Source: CAYRHJ01 sp964424105
Lineage (GTDB): Bacteria > Planctomycetota > Phycisphaerae > UBA1845
Direction: 5' to 3'
NCBI GenBank assembly: GCA_964424105.1
Contig: CAYRHJ010000009.1
Location: 1 to 41,705, forward strand
Length of the DNA: 41,705 nucleotides
This document shows, piece by piece, positions 23,151 to 31,622 of this stretch; the stretch's first letter is position 1, and every line of letters starts with the position of its first letter. Below the pieces are notes generated by a model that was not told where the DNA came from, did not search any database, and saw only the letters and a list, made by a program, of their open reading frames with translations. The position numbers and the translations under genes were made by a program.

Positions 23151-25646
23151 ATGGACAGCCAACGATTTCTCGACGCCGTTCGCGCCTCGCGACATTACCA
23201 AGATCAAATCACGCATTGCCATGTGATCGAAGCCCGCCCGCCTCGATTCGCGGAGACATGCACCCCGTTGGATGATCGGCTTCGATCGGCCCTGAAACGA
23301 TGCAAGATCGATCGACTCTATAGTCATCAAGCCGCGGCGGTGGACGCGGCCGCCCCACCGGAGCCACGCGACACGGTCATCGTTACCGGCACCGCATCCG
23401 GAAAAACACTTTGCTACAACATCCCGGTCATCAACGCCCTGCTGGCCGATCCTGCCGCACGAGCGCTTTACCTTTTTCCCACGAAAGCCCTGTCGCAGGA
23501 TCAACTCGGCTCCTTGGATCGGCTCGTCGCCGCCGAACCGCAACTGACCCAAGCCATCAAAGCGTCGACGTATGACGGCGATACACCCGTCGGCAAGCGT
23601 CGCCACGCCCGCACCCACGCCAACATCATCCTGTCCAATCCCGACATGCTCCACGCCGCCATCCTGCCGCAACATGCTCGCTGGGCACGAGAAGGGTTTT
23701 TCCCCGGCCTGAAATACGTGGTCATCGACGAGGTGCACTCCTATCGAGGCACGTTCGGTTCGCACGTCGCCGGCGTCATTCGCCGTCTCCGGCGCATCTG
23801 CCGTCATTATGATTCCAACCCCACGTTCATCTGCTGCTCCGCCACCATCGCCAACCCCCGTCAACTGACCGCCCGCCTGATCAGTCGAAATGAAAACGAC
23901 GTCGACCTGATCGATGAAGACGGATCGCCGCGAGGTCGAAAGACGGTGGTCATGTGGAACCCGCCGATTGTTGATCGTAGCGGGCTGGAACGGCGCTCCG
24001 CCAACATCGAAGCCCAACGGCTGATGCTCGACCTGATTCGCGACGGCGCCCAAACGATCACGTTTGCCCGGGCCCGGGTCGTGGCTGAGCTGATCTACAA
24101 ATACGTTCACGACGAATTGTCCCGGCGGGATCGCGATCTCGCCAAACGAGTGCGACCCTACCGCGGTGGATACCTCGCCAACGAACGCAGGGAAATCGAG
24201 AAGCTGCTGTTTTCCGGCGAGCTGCGCGGGGTGTGCAGCACCAATGCCCTGGAGTTGGGCATCGACGTCGGCAGCCTGGACGCCGTCATCGTCGTAGGAT
24301 TTCCCGGCACCTTTTGCAGCTTCTGGCAACAAGCCGGACGGGCGGGCCGCACGCAGGACGAATCACTGGCCGTCTTCATCGCCTACAACGACCCCATCGA
24401 TCAATACTTCATTCGCCACCCGCGATATTTCTTCGGCCAATCGCCCGAACACGCCGCCCTCGATCCCTTCAACGAGAAAATCTTCGAATCGCAACTCAAA
24501 TGTGCCGCCGCCGAGCTGCCGCTGTCAAACATGGACGACGAATGGTTCGACGGTGATACGAAAGCGTTCCTGAAGAAAATCAACGCGGACATCGTCTCGG
24601 AAAATCGCTATGGTGATACGGGCGATTTTGACGAGCAGCCGGCATCAACCGGCGAGGATATTGGCAGCCCCCGCGCTTCCAGCGCGGTCGATGATCGACT
24701 TCGCGAACGCATCGCCCATGATCGCGACCACCGGACCGGCCAATGGAGCGAATATCGCGATGAAATACGCTATCACGAACGGGATGGCCGGCTCCCGCAT
24801 CATCAGATCAACCTCCGTTTGATCAGCAACGTCGTTTTCGACATCATCGATTGCACGAATGGGCGAAACGAATCCATCGGCAACGTCGATTCCATCTCCG
24901 CGCCGGAACTCGTCTACCCCAACGCCATCTACCTGCACGACGGTCGCGATTACCTGGTCCGCAAGCTCGATTTCGACGGCAAAATCGCCTACATCGAACG
25001 CGTCGACGTGGACTACTACACCCAAGCGGTCCTGGAAGATCAGTGCCACGTAATTGACACCCAGAAAGAAGTATCATTCCGCGGCGGCCAAAAATACCTG
25101 GGCACCGTGGACGTCACCTGGCGCACCGTCGCGTTCAAGAAAATCAAATACCACACCTTGGAAGTGGTCGGTCAGGACGCCCTCGATCTACCCCCGCAGA
25201 CCATCCGCACCATGGGCCTGTGGGCCACCTTCCCCGACCACGCATACACCGCCCTGAAGCAAGCAGGTCATAGGCCTCCCGAAGCGCTGGTCGGCGTGCG
25301 AAACCTGCTGTTGGTCACCCTGCCCATGTTGGCCATGTGCGATCGTCGCGACATCAGCGGCTGCGTTGATTCCGCCAATCTCGGGCGGTTGGCCATGTTC
25401 CTGTACGACCGTTATCACGGCGGGGTGGGGTATACCAAGCTGGGGTTCGAACATTTTCACGATCTACTGACCGTCTGCCTGGAATTGGTCCGCGATTGCC
25501 CGTGCGAAGGCGGATGCCCCTCCTGCGTGGGGCTGGCCAACGTCCGCCCGCCCATCCACACCGATCCCGACGTCGGCCCCGGTTACGCCATCCCCAGCAA
25601 AGACGCCGCCCGTTTCGCCCTTGAACATTGGCTGGCCGAGGGTTGA
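23151..25646 (+). CDS. DEAD/DEAH-box helicase with DUF1998 domain, MrfA/Hrq1-like
   Basis: The 831-aa SF2 helicase belongs to the MrfA (YprA) family, 3'-5' helicases for repair of mitomycin-type damage. Motifs: N-terminal HYQDQITHCHVIEARPPRF; Walker A TGTASGKT (79-86); DEVH box (193-196); CCSATIANP; motif VI QQAGRAGRT in the second RecA domain; and a C-terminal DUF1998 zinc site, CPCEGGCPSC. The nuclease partner MrfB is not adjacent. The ATG at 23151 is chosen by the family N-terminus; the frame opens 63 bases earlier at a TTG. The segment around residues 485-520 is rich in charged residues and looks like a linker. Confidence 0.92.
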   Translation: MDSQRFLDAVRASRHYQDQITHCHVIEARPPRFAETCTPLDDRLRSALKRCKIDRLYSHQAAAVDAAAPPEPRDTVIVTGTASGKTLCYNIPVINALLADPAARALYLFPTKALSQDQLGSLDRLVAAEPQLTQAIKASTYDGDTPVGKRRHARTHANIILSNPDMLHAAILPQHARWAREGFFPGLKYVVIDEVHSYRGTFGSHVAGVIRRLRRICRHYDSNPTFICCSATIANPRQLTARLISRNENDVDLIDEDGSPRGRKTVVMWNPPIVDRSGLERRSANIEAQRLMLDLIRDGAQTITFARARVVAELIYKYVHDELSRRDRDLAKRVRPYRGGYLANERREIEKLLFSGELRGVCSTNALELGIDVGSLDAVIVVGFPGTFCSFWQQAGRAGRTQDESLAVFIAYNDPIDQYFIRHPRYFFGQSPEHAALDPFNEKIFESQLKCAAAELPLSNMDDEWFDGDTKAFLKKINADIVSENRYGDTGDFDEQPASTGEDIGSPRASSAVDDRLRERIAHDRDHRTGQWSEYRDEIRYHERDGRLPHHQINLRLISNVVFDIIDCTNGRNESIGNVDSISAPELVYPNAIYLHDGRDYLVRKLDFDGKIAYIERVDVDYYTQAVLEDQCHVIDTQKEVSFRGGQKYLGTVDVTWRTVAFKKIKYHTLEVVGQDALDLPPQTIRTMGLWATFPDHAYTALKQAGHRPPEALVGVRNLLLVTLPMLAMCDRRDISGCVDSANLGRLAMFLYDRYHGGVGYTKLGFEHFHDLLTVCLELVRDCPCEGGCPSCVGLANVRPPIHTDPDVGPGYAIPSKDAARFALEHWLAEG

Positions 25647-25742
25647 CGCGCGTAGGCAGCGACGCTTTTCGCACCCGGTATGATTCGTCCGATTCCGCCT
25701 ATTCAAAGCCTGCTGGTCATACCGCCGCGCAGTAGCACCGTT

Positions 25743-25791
25743 CCGCCCCGCGACCGCATCTTTACGAGCCGCGAGCGCGAAGCGAGCGGTC
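25743..25791 (-). repeat. Inverted copy of the GCTCGCGGCTCGT repeat
   Basis: On the minus strand 25764-25791 matches 4481-4507 with one change, and the following bases to 25743 match the 16-bp GGCGGTCGCGGGGCGG block seen at 4451 and 4641. It lies in the gap between the convergent helicase and coaC genes. Confidence 0.8.
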
Positions 25792-25830
25792 CCCCGCGGA
25801 ACGCACGCAACTCCGCTCCGCACCCGCATC

Positions 25831-25858
25831 CGTCATTCCGGCGAACGCCGGAATCCAG
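25831..25858. repeat. 28-bp dispersed palindrome (CATTCCGGC family), second perfect copy
   Basis: Identical to 21985-22012. Located between convergent genes, where the hairpin could also serve as a bidirectional terminator, although no T tract follows. Confidence 0.9.
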
Positions 25859-25904
25859 CACCGCCCCGCACCCGCCAGCTTGCGCCCTGAACGTGTCAAT
25901 CAAA

Positions 25905-26489
25905 CTAATCGATCATCAATAACTCGCGTACACGGCGAATGATTTCATCCGGATCCGACATCCGCCCCGGCCCGACCGATCGACAAGCCAGCCACCCCTC
26001 GTCAGGCCCCACCATCGCATAACCGAATTCCGTCAGTCGAGCGACGTTGCCGCGAACAGCCGGATGATTCCACATGGCATCGTTCATGGCGGGCGCCAAC
26101 AGCATGGGACACGTGGCCGCCACCGCCATCGTGGTCACCACGTCGTCGCAAATCCCGTTGGCCAGCTTTCCGATGATGTTGGCCGTGGCGGGCGCGATCA
26201 GAAACAAATCACAATCGCGCGTCAGTCGGATGTGTTGCGGATCGTGGGCGTGTTCGGTTGTCCATAGGCTGGTTAGAACCGCCCGACCGGACAACCCCTG
26301 AAACGTCGCGGTGCCGACGAATTGAGTGGCCGATTCGGTCATCGCCACCGTCACTTCCGCGCCGTCCTGCACCAGCGACGACACCACCGAGCAAGCCTTG
26401 TAGGCCGCGATGCCCCCCGAAACCGCCACGATCATCCGCCGGCCTGCCAGCTTCCGCCGATCGACGTGGTCCGATTCAGGCGGATGCAT
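25905..26489 (-). CDS. coaC: Stand-alone phosphopantothenoylcysteine decarboxylase
   Basis: This 194-aa flavoprotein decarboxylates 4'-phosphopantothenoylcysteine in coenzyme A synthesis. It shows VAVSGGIAAYKA (FMN binding), His86 in DPQHIRL (catalytic), APATANIIGKLANGI, the PAMNDAMW motif (133-140) and the substrate-recognition loop GWLACRSVGPGRM with Cys169. Most bacteria fuse this domain to the CoaB ligase; here it stands alone and no CoaB frame follows. The ATG at 26489 overlaps the end of rpoZ by 14 bases; GAGG lies directly before it. Confidence 0.9.
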   Translation of the reverse strand: MHPPESDHVDRRKLAGRRMIVAVSGGIAAYKACSVVSSLVQDGAEVTVAMTESATQFVGTATFQGLSGRAVLTSLWTTEHAHDPQHIRLTRDCDLFLIAPATANIIGKLANGICDDVVTTMAVAATCPMLLAPAMNDAMWNHPAVRGNVARLTEFGYAMVGPDEGWLACRSVGPGRMSDPDEIIRRVRELLMID

Positions 26490-26703
26490 CCTCGTTTTTC
26501 GACTTGTCGGTTGTGAAGATCGGCTCGATTTTCCCCTCGGCGATTTCACGAATCACCAGCTCCAGGTCGGTCAGGTTGCCCCGTTCAACCATCGGCGGTG
26601 ACCCCTGCATGATCTGTAGCCAGCGCCGTTGAATCAACGCCGTCAGCTTGAACCGCCCACCGATCTTCTGGATAATCTCGTCGCCCATCAATACGCTGAT
26701 CAT
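26476..26703 (-). CDS. rpoZ: RNA polymerase omega subunit
   Basis: Omega (75 aa) helps assemble the beta' subunit. The pattern DEIIQKIGGRFKLTALIQRR and the later LTDLELVIREIAEGKI fit the omega fold. The ATG at 26703 overlaps the gmk stop (ATGA), and gmk-rpoZ adjacency is common in bacteria, which supports the call for this short protein. Confidence 0.85.
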   Translation of the reverse strand: MISVLMGDEIIQKIGGRFKLTALIQRRWLQIMQGSPPMVERGNLTDLELVIREIAEGKIEPIFTTDKSKNEDASA

Positions 26704-27305
26704 GTCTGCTCCGTTTCTCTTTTTACAATCGCGATCACTTCGCGGATCGTTTCCTCCAACACGTCATTCACGACGAAATTCCGATACTTGCCGCTGTCGC
26801 GGGCCGTCGCGATTTCACCGTCCGCCTTTTCCAGCCGGCGGCGAAGTTGCGTCTCCGTCTCCGTTTTGCGTCCCTTCAGCCTCGCTTCCAACGATTCCGG
26901 CGTCGGCGGCAAAACGAAAATACGCACCGATCCCGGCATGCGCTCGGCGATCTGAATGCCGCCCTGCACGTCGATTTCCAATATCACCGGCCGACCATCC
27001 GTCACGGCATCTTGGATCGGTGCCAGCGGCGTGCCATACCAATTCCCCACGTATTCCGCACACTCCAGAAACTGACCCTCGCGTCGCATCTTCTCGAATT
27101 CCGCCATGCTGACGAATCGATACGCTTGGCCATCCACTTCGTTCGCCCGAATGGGCCGAGTCGTCGCGGACACGCTCCAAACCGCCCGCGGCAGTCGCTC
27201 CAATAGCGCATTGCAGATTGATGTCTTGCCCGTCCCCGATGGACCGCTGATCACCACCAGGTAACCCTGCTTGACGGCTGATTCGGTTGCCTGACTACTC
27301 GGCAT
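26700..27305 (-). CDS. gmk: Guanylate kinase
   Basis: Gmk phosphorylates GMP to GDP. The 201-aa protein has the P-loop GPSGTGKT (21-28), the GMP-binding SVSATTRPIRANEVDGQAY segment, the lid region FLECAEYVGNWYGTP and ILEIDVQGG. It starts within the last codons of yicC (11-base overlap) and its stop overlaps rpoZ, showing tight coupling. Confidence 0.96.
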   Translation of the reverse strand: MPSSQATESAVKQGYLVVISGPSGTGKTSICNALLERLPRAVWSVSATTRPIRANEVDGQAYRFVSMAEFEKMRREGQFLECAEYVGNWYGTPLAPIQDAVTDGRPVILEIDVQGGIQIAERMPGSVRIFVLPPTPESLEARLKGRKTETETQLRRRLEKADGEIATARDSGKYRNFVVNDVLEETIREVIAIVKRETEQT

Positions 27306-28179
27306 TTTGAACCTGTTCTTTGATGCGATCGATACGCGTTTTCAGTTCAACGACGAACCGCGCGATGCGACCGTCGTTACTCTTGCTGCCGATGGTGTTC
27401 GCCTCTCGATACATCTCCTGGGCCAGGAAATCCAGCTTCCGCCCAGCCGCGCCCCCTTCCTCACAAACTTCTCGCATGTGGTCCATGTGACCGCGCAATC
27501 GAACGATCTCTTCACTGATGTCACAACGCTCCGCATAGATGGCCACCTCCCGCGCAATGGCGTCTTGATCCAGCTCCAGACGCCCGCCGCCCTGAAGCGC
27601 GTCAACCCGGGACGCCAAACGAGCATGGTATTCCTGAACAACGGTCGGGGCTCGCTCCTCGATCAGCTTCAATTGTTGGCGAACCACGGTGCATTGCTCC
27701 TCGATGTCGGCCATCAACGTCTCGCCCTCGCGACGACGCATCACCGAAACCTCGTCAAACACGCGAGACACCAATTCGATCACCTTCGACTCCCGGGCCT
27801 TGCGCTCAGTCTCCGCCAACTCCCGCATTTGACAGACGCCCGGCAGCAAAGCCAACGCGGCCAGATCGATGGTCGGTTGAACGCCTTCTTGCAACTTCAC
27901 GTTGCCAAGTTCAGCCGCATAGGCAGCCAAGGCTCGCCCATTGATGTCAAATGCCGCCGTCTCCGATTGGTCGCGGATTCGCAGCACGATCGTCACGCTG
28001 CCGCGCCTCAATTTCTCGCTCGCCAATTTTTCGATGGCCGGTTCCAGCGGTTGCAGCGTATCCGGCAGCTTGATGCTCGTTTTGAGATATCGGTGATTGA
28101 CGGTTCGGATTTCCAGCGCAAACGTGACACCGTTGTGTGTCGCCGCCTCCGCCCCGAACCCGGTCATGGAACTGATCAT
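27295..28179 (-). CDS. yicC: YicC/YloC-family endoribonuclease-like protein
   Basis: The 294-aa protein begins MISSMTGFGA, the hallmark of the YicC family, continues with TVNHRYLKTSIKLPD and ends with the DUF1732 segment KLDFLAQEMYREANTIGSKSND. Family members are RNases acting on small RNAs and mRNAs. Its gene lies 3 bases after secG and overlaps gmk by 11 bases; yicC-gmk pairing is widespread. Confidence 0.94.
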   Translation of the reverse strand: MISSMTGFGAEAATHNGVTFALEIRTVNHRYLKTSIKLPDTLQPLEPAIEKLASEKLRRGSVTIVLRIRDQSETAAFDINGRALAAYAAELGNVKLQEGVQPTIDLAALALLPGVCQMRELAETERKARESKVIELVSRVFDEVSVMRRREGETLMADIEEQCTVVRQQLKLIEERAPTVVQEYHARLASRVDALQGGGRLELDQDAIAREVAIYAERCDISEEIVRLRGHMDHMREVCEEGGAAGRKLDFLAQEMYREANTIGSKSNDGRIARFVVELKTRIDRIKEQVQNAE

Positions 28180-28182
28180 GGA

Positions 28183-28767
28183 CTACTGCGGATCCGCTTT
28201 TCCATTGTCATTACCCGGCGCAGGGGCCGCGCCTTCCGCCGGTTCCAACGGCTCCTCATCGTCTTTCTCCCCGACCGAATCGTCACGCGTTGTATCTGCC
28301 GCCGTCGGTTTGTCGGCATCGCCCGCTGCCGGCTTCTCGTCGTCCGCCGCCGTCGGTTTGTCGGTATCGCCTGCCGTCGGAAGGGCGGTATCAGCCCCCG
28401 TCGGTATCTCGATGTTGATCGGCAACGGATTCGCCGGGTCGGGAATCTCGCCTGCCGGCGGCTGCGGCAGCGTGCTCGGCACCGGCGCGATCGTTGGGGC
28501 CACGCTCAACTCGGTGATGGGTCTGAACGCATAATTGCCCAAAATATTCAACAGCAGAAATACCGCCGCCAACACCACCGTTATGACCGTGAACATGTCA
28601 CCCGTCTTCGCGCCAAACGCGCCGCCCGATCCACCCCCGCCGAACGCGCCCACCAACCCACCGCCCGACGCCTGCTGAACCAGAACAACAAGGATCAGCA
28701 AGACGCAAACCACGATGATTCCCAGGCTCAAAAGCCATTGAGACAACGTAAACGCCAACATCGACAT
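28183..28767 (-). CDS. secG: Preprotein translocase subunit SecG with long acidic tail
   Basis: SecG supports SecYEG export. Residues 1-80 are a normal SecG: a first helix, then VVLVQQASGGGLVGAFGGGG, a second helix and LGNYAF. A tail of about 110 residues follows, rich in Pro, Ala, Asp and Glu, with a degenerate repeat GDxDKPTAAD occurring about three times. Such an extension is not part of the SecG core and probably lies outside the membrane. The ATG at 28767 has AAAGGTG 7 bases upstream. It sits between tpiA and yicC, an order seen in many bacteria for tpiA-secG. Confidence 0.93.
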   Translation of the reverse strand: MSMLAFTLSQWLLSLGIIVVCVLLILVVLVQQASGGGLVGAFGGGGSGGAFGAKTGDMFTVITVVLAAVFLLLNILGNYAFRPITELSVAPTIAPVPSTLPQPPAGEIPDPANPLPINIEIPTGADTALPTAGDTDKPTAADDEKPAAGDADKPTAADTTRDDSVGEKDDEEPLEPAEGAAPAPGNDNGKADPQ

Positions 28768-28897
28768 CCCATCGCACCTTTCTGTTCACACCCTTCCGCC
28801 AATTTCATCGAGAATCGCCATGTACCGCCGCCACCCCGCCCCATCGTCGCGCGATCCACCACGCGGGTTGTGCGTCAGCCAACGAGAAACCCAAGTA

Positions 28898-28979
28898 CGC
28901 CCAACAATTTCAGAGCCGCGACCGTCAGGGAGCGGTCTTCCCGCCTCTTCGAATGGCAGGTCGGCCATTGTGTTAGACG
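28898..28979. repeat. 82-bp element with imperfect terminal inverted repeats
   Basis: CGCCCAACA at 28898-28906 and TGTTAGACG at 28971-28979 are inverted repeats matching at 7 of 9 positions. The interior core (28911-28935) is identical to 18215-18239 inverted, and the right half (GAATGGCAGGTCGGCCATTG) closely matches 21739-21759. It lies in the secG-tpiA gap. Confidence 0.8.
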
Positions 28980-29004
28980 CTCGCAATCGCCGACGCACTC
29001 AATG

Positions 29005-29772
29005 TTACTTCTGCGAGCCTGCCAGCGCAGCCTGTATGATACCAGCGAATTCGCTCGCGACCAGCGACGCGCCCCCGACCAACGCGCCGTCAATATCCGC
29101 ACAGGCCATCAGTTCCCCGGCATTGCCCGCTTTCACGCTTCCGCCATACAGAATTCGCATCGTCTCCGCGGGCAGCGAACCGAACAGTTCCGCCAATCTC
29201 CCGCGAACGAACCGGTGCATTTCTTGCGCTTGATCCGGCGTCGCATTTCGACCCGTTCCAATCGCCCAAACCGGCTCGTACGCTATCGTCACCGCTCCAC
29301 AGTCGGTTTTCGCGTCCAACACCTCGTTAAGTTGAGCCTGAACAACAGGTTGGGCCTGTTTAGACTCCCGCTGTTGTAGCGTTTCACCCACGCAATAAAT
29401 CACCTGAAGCCCGACTGCAATCGACGCTGCCACCTTCCGCCGCAGAAGCTCGCCGGTTTCACCAAAAACTGCCCGTCGTTCACTATGTCCGATAATCACA
29501 TGCGAGCAACCCGCTGCGACCAACATTTCCGGCGAAATCTCGCCCGTGAACGCGCCGCTCGATTCACAGTAAACATTTTGAGCACCCAATGTAATTTCGG
29601 TGCCGTCTATTTCCCTCCCCATTGGATACAACAACGTAAATGGCGGACAAATGGCCACGTCCAGGTCGATTCTGGCAGGCCACAACGCACGAAATGACGC
29701 CATCAACGCCCGGGCCGATTCCAGGGTGTTGTTCATTTTCCAGTTGGCTGCGATGAATTTTCGTCGAATCAC
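29005..29772 (-). CDS. tpiA: Triosephosphate isomerase
   Basis: TpiA interconverts dihydroxyacetone phosphate and glyceraldehyde 3-phosphate. The 255-aa barrel shows FIAANWKMN with Lys12, His96 in VIIGHSERR, Glu166 in AYEPVWAIGTG, and the phosphate loops ILYGGSVK and GALVGGASL. The start is GTG at 29772, placing the ANWK motif at the normal distance, with AAGGT 7-8 bases upstream. On the minus strand a perfect TTGACA at 29860-29855 may mark its promoter, but the -10 is poor. It leads the run tpiA-secG-yicC-gmk-rpoZ-coaC. Confidence 0.96.
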   Translation of the reverse strand: MIRRKFIAANWKMNNTLESARALMASFRALWPARIDLDVAICPPFTLLYPMGREIDGTEITLGAQNVYCESSGAFTGEISPEMLVAAGCSHVIIGHSERRAVFGETGELLRRKVAASIAVGLQVIYCVGETLQQRESKQAQPVVQAQLNEVLDAKTDCGAVTIAYEPVWAIGTGRNATPDQAQEMHRFVRGRLAELFGSLPAETMRILYGGSVKAGNAGELMACADIDGALVGGASLVASEFAGIIQAALAGSQK

Positions 29773-29921
29773 GGCGCAGACCTTGTTTCCTGACCAGGGC
29801 CTTCAACTGCACCACCAGCCGCAACCTTCGGTGGTTACAAGAGTTTCGGCAACGTGTCAAGACAACCAGCCGATCAAGGCAACCAACCGAAACGACGTAA
29901 CGCGTAACACGGCCTACGAAT

Positions 29922-30464
29922 TCACTTCGACGATTGTAGAAGATAAACGGCGTGACCCAGGACCGGCAAGATCAGGGCTTCGATGGCCAGGCTGACAGCC
30001 GATGCGGAACCAGGAATGGAAAACACGACGGTATTGCGCATGCAACCGGCGACCGCTCGCGACAGCATCGCCTTCGGGCCAATGGCTTCGATGCTCTTCG
30101 CGCGAAAAAACTCGCCAAATCCATCGAGACGCTTGTCCAGCAACGCTGAAACGGCTTCAAACGACGTGTCCCGCGCCGCGATACCCGTGCCTCCGTTCAT
30201 GATCACGACCTGACAGGCTGGGTCGTCTCGAAAGGCGATCAGAATGGCACGAATCTGCTTGGGATCATCACGTACGATCAAGTAGTTGTGAATCGTGTGT
30301 CCCGCCTGCAACAGTCGATCACGAATGATCGTGCCGCTGACGTCGGATTCCTGTGTCCGCGTATCACTGACGGTCAGCACCGCGCATGAAACGCGCTTTA
30401 CATTCTGCTGTTTGTGGGGTTCGATCGACATTTTGGAAACGACATCGGACATTGGCTTCGCCAT
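29922..30464 (-). CDS. moaB: Molybdenum cofactor biosynthesis protein MoaB/MogA-like
   Basis: The 180-aa protein carries molybdopterin-binding motifs: AVLTVSDTRTQESDVSG, the signature MNGGTGIAARDTSFEAV, GFGEFFRAKSIEAIG and AMLSRAVAG, ending with VFSIPGSASAV. MoaB/MogA adenylates molybdopterin before metal insertion. The ATG at 30464 is preceded by AGGGG. No other Mo-cofactor gene is nearby. Confidence 0.9.
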   Translation of the reverse strand: MAKPMSDVVSKMSIEPHKQQNVKRVSCAVLTVSDTRTQESDVSGTIIRDRLLQAGHTIHNYLIVRDDPKQIRAILIAFRDDPACQVVIMNGGTGIAARDTSFEAVSALLDKRLDGFGEFFRAKSIEAIGPKAMLSRAVAGCMRNTVVFSIPGSASAVSLAIEALILPVLGHAVYLLQSSK

Positions 30465-30530
30465 CAAGCGGCCCCTGCCGGACGGATGTTCACGTGATCA
30501 CGCCACTGAATCAACACACTTCGATGCGAA

Positions 30531-31115
30531 TCAGTTGGTCTTGCGTCGCAAGACTGGTAGACCGGCGTGTCGACGCAGTTCGTTTACCCGTCCCCACAAC
30601 TTGACGTCTCGCTCGAAGAACGCAACCAGCGAGGCTGTGCTGATGCCCAGCTTGTCCGCGGCGGGCGCGACCCGGACCCCTTCCGACACCAGCACATCCA
30701 AGACCTCGGCGACGATGGTATTGTATCGGCCATCACGCCTGCCGATGCGGAGTCGTTCGCGAGTGGCCACCTCGCCGGGCTGCGACGGCTCGCGCGGGCC
30801 TGTCACGTCCGGCGGAACCCGCACGGACAATGCGATGGCTTGTCGCAGGCGTTTGATCGCACGGGCGAGATTCTCGTGTTGGGAGCGGCTTTCTTCCGCG
30901 ATGACGAGCAACCCGCTCGGCTGATGACGCAGCCGAACCGCGGAATCGGTCTTGTTGCGTTTTTGACCCCCCGGGCCACTGGCCCGATATCGATCGACCA
31001 GGCATTGGGTGACGAGAATGTCGTTTTCCACGTCCAAATAGGCGTTCCGCTCGGCGCGCGTGATTTTCCCAATAGGCGGTGAATTGGTATCTGTAGGGGT
31101 CGTGGTGTTTATCAT
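30531..31115 (-). CDS. GGQ-domain release-factor-like protein with C-terminal helical domain
   Basis: The 194-aa protein has the peptidyl-tRNA hydrolysing motif GPGGQKRNKTDSAVRLRH (GGQ at 49-51), followed by the beta segment GLLVIAEESRSQHENLARA, as in class I release factors and ArfB-type rescue factors. It lacks codon-recognition domains. Instead of the basic ribosome-channel tail of ArfB it carries about 75 residues with a possible helix-turn-helix: VAEVLDVLVSEG, AADKLGISTASLVAFF and LWGRVNELRRHAGL. The role is probably ribosome rescue, but this is inference. The ATG at 31115 has AGGA 6 bases upstream. Confidence 0.8.
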   Translation of the reverse strand: MINTTTPTDTNSPPIGKITRAERNAYLDVENDILVTQCLVDRYRASGPGGQKRNKTDSAVRLRHQPSGLLVIAEESRSQHENLARAIKRLRQAIALSVRVPPDVTGPREPSQPGEVATRERLRIGRRDGRYNTIVAEVLDVLVSEGVRVAPAADKLGISTASLVAFFERDVKLWGRVNELRRHAGLPVLRRKTN

Positions 31116-31538
31116 CCAAATCCTGGCGAACTATGATCCGCACGAACTGCGATGCCGTGCGTTCGTCGACAGGTGTTTGCCCTATCGTACCAGCAACAAT
31201 CTAAACAAGTCTAACCTTCAATCGGCTCGTCTGGCCTCCCACGGCGGCCTTGATGTCGACCTGTGCGAATTCGTAGACGAGCCTCAAAACCCCACGTTCG
31301 AGGCGGTGGACGACAAGTTTCCCCGCCCCACCACTATGATGGATTAGATTATAGTGTACGTTTCACGCGATATTATATCAGGAATCGCAATCGGACGGTT
31401 CATGTTCATGGTTGGCGCAACCCGTGGGCTACAGTACATATTGTAGGCTGTACGCTACCGGGCTTCGTGCTTGCGAGGAATGGTTCACGGACGCATTTTG
31501 GCACGTCGGTCCGCTAGCGCGTGGAAAAGGGAGTATCC
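31116..31538. other. Gene-poor intergenic region with inverted repeat
   Basis: No reliable gene. GGCTCGTCT (31224-31232) and AGACGAGCC (31275-31283) form a perfect 9-bp stem with 42 bases between. A short minus-strand frame over about 31200-31340 ends LKVRLV and could be a gene remnant, but it has no ATG or recognisable product. Positions 31340-31380 are AT-rich, with TATAAT on the minus strand. Confidence 0.35.
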
Positions 31539-31622
31539 ATGAACGCGCTCTTTTTTATTGTGGTAGGCCTACTGGTATCGCTGTTTTCGCTCATCCGCGT
31601 GTTAATCGATACCGCGGGATAG
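31539..31622 (+). CDS. Putative 27-residue single-span membrane peptide
   Basis: An ATG at 31539, with GGGAG at 5 bases, opens a 27-codon frame ending at TAG (31620-31622). The peptide is MNALFFIVVGLLVSLFSL followed by IRVLIDTAG: one hydrophobic helix of about 20 residues with a basic residue after it. It lies in an otherwise empty 900-base gap. It is unlike any family I know; it could be a small regulatory membrane protein or a chance frame. The ribosome site and clean helix favour translation. Confidence 0.4.
   Translation: MNALFFIVVGLLVSLFSLIRVLIDTAG

Noticed and set aside
22992..24332. Minus-strand frame of 446 codons
   Set aside because: Antisense to the DUF1998 helicase; no ribosome site and no recognisable domain.
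27307..29379. A very long plus-strand open frame (690 codons)
   Set aside because: It is antisense to yicC, secG and tpiA, all with firm family motifs; the Arg-rich translation matches no family and comes from high GC on the reverse strand.
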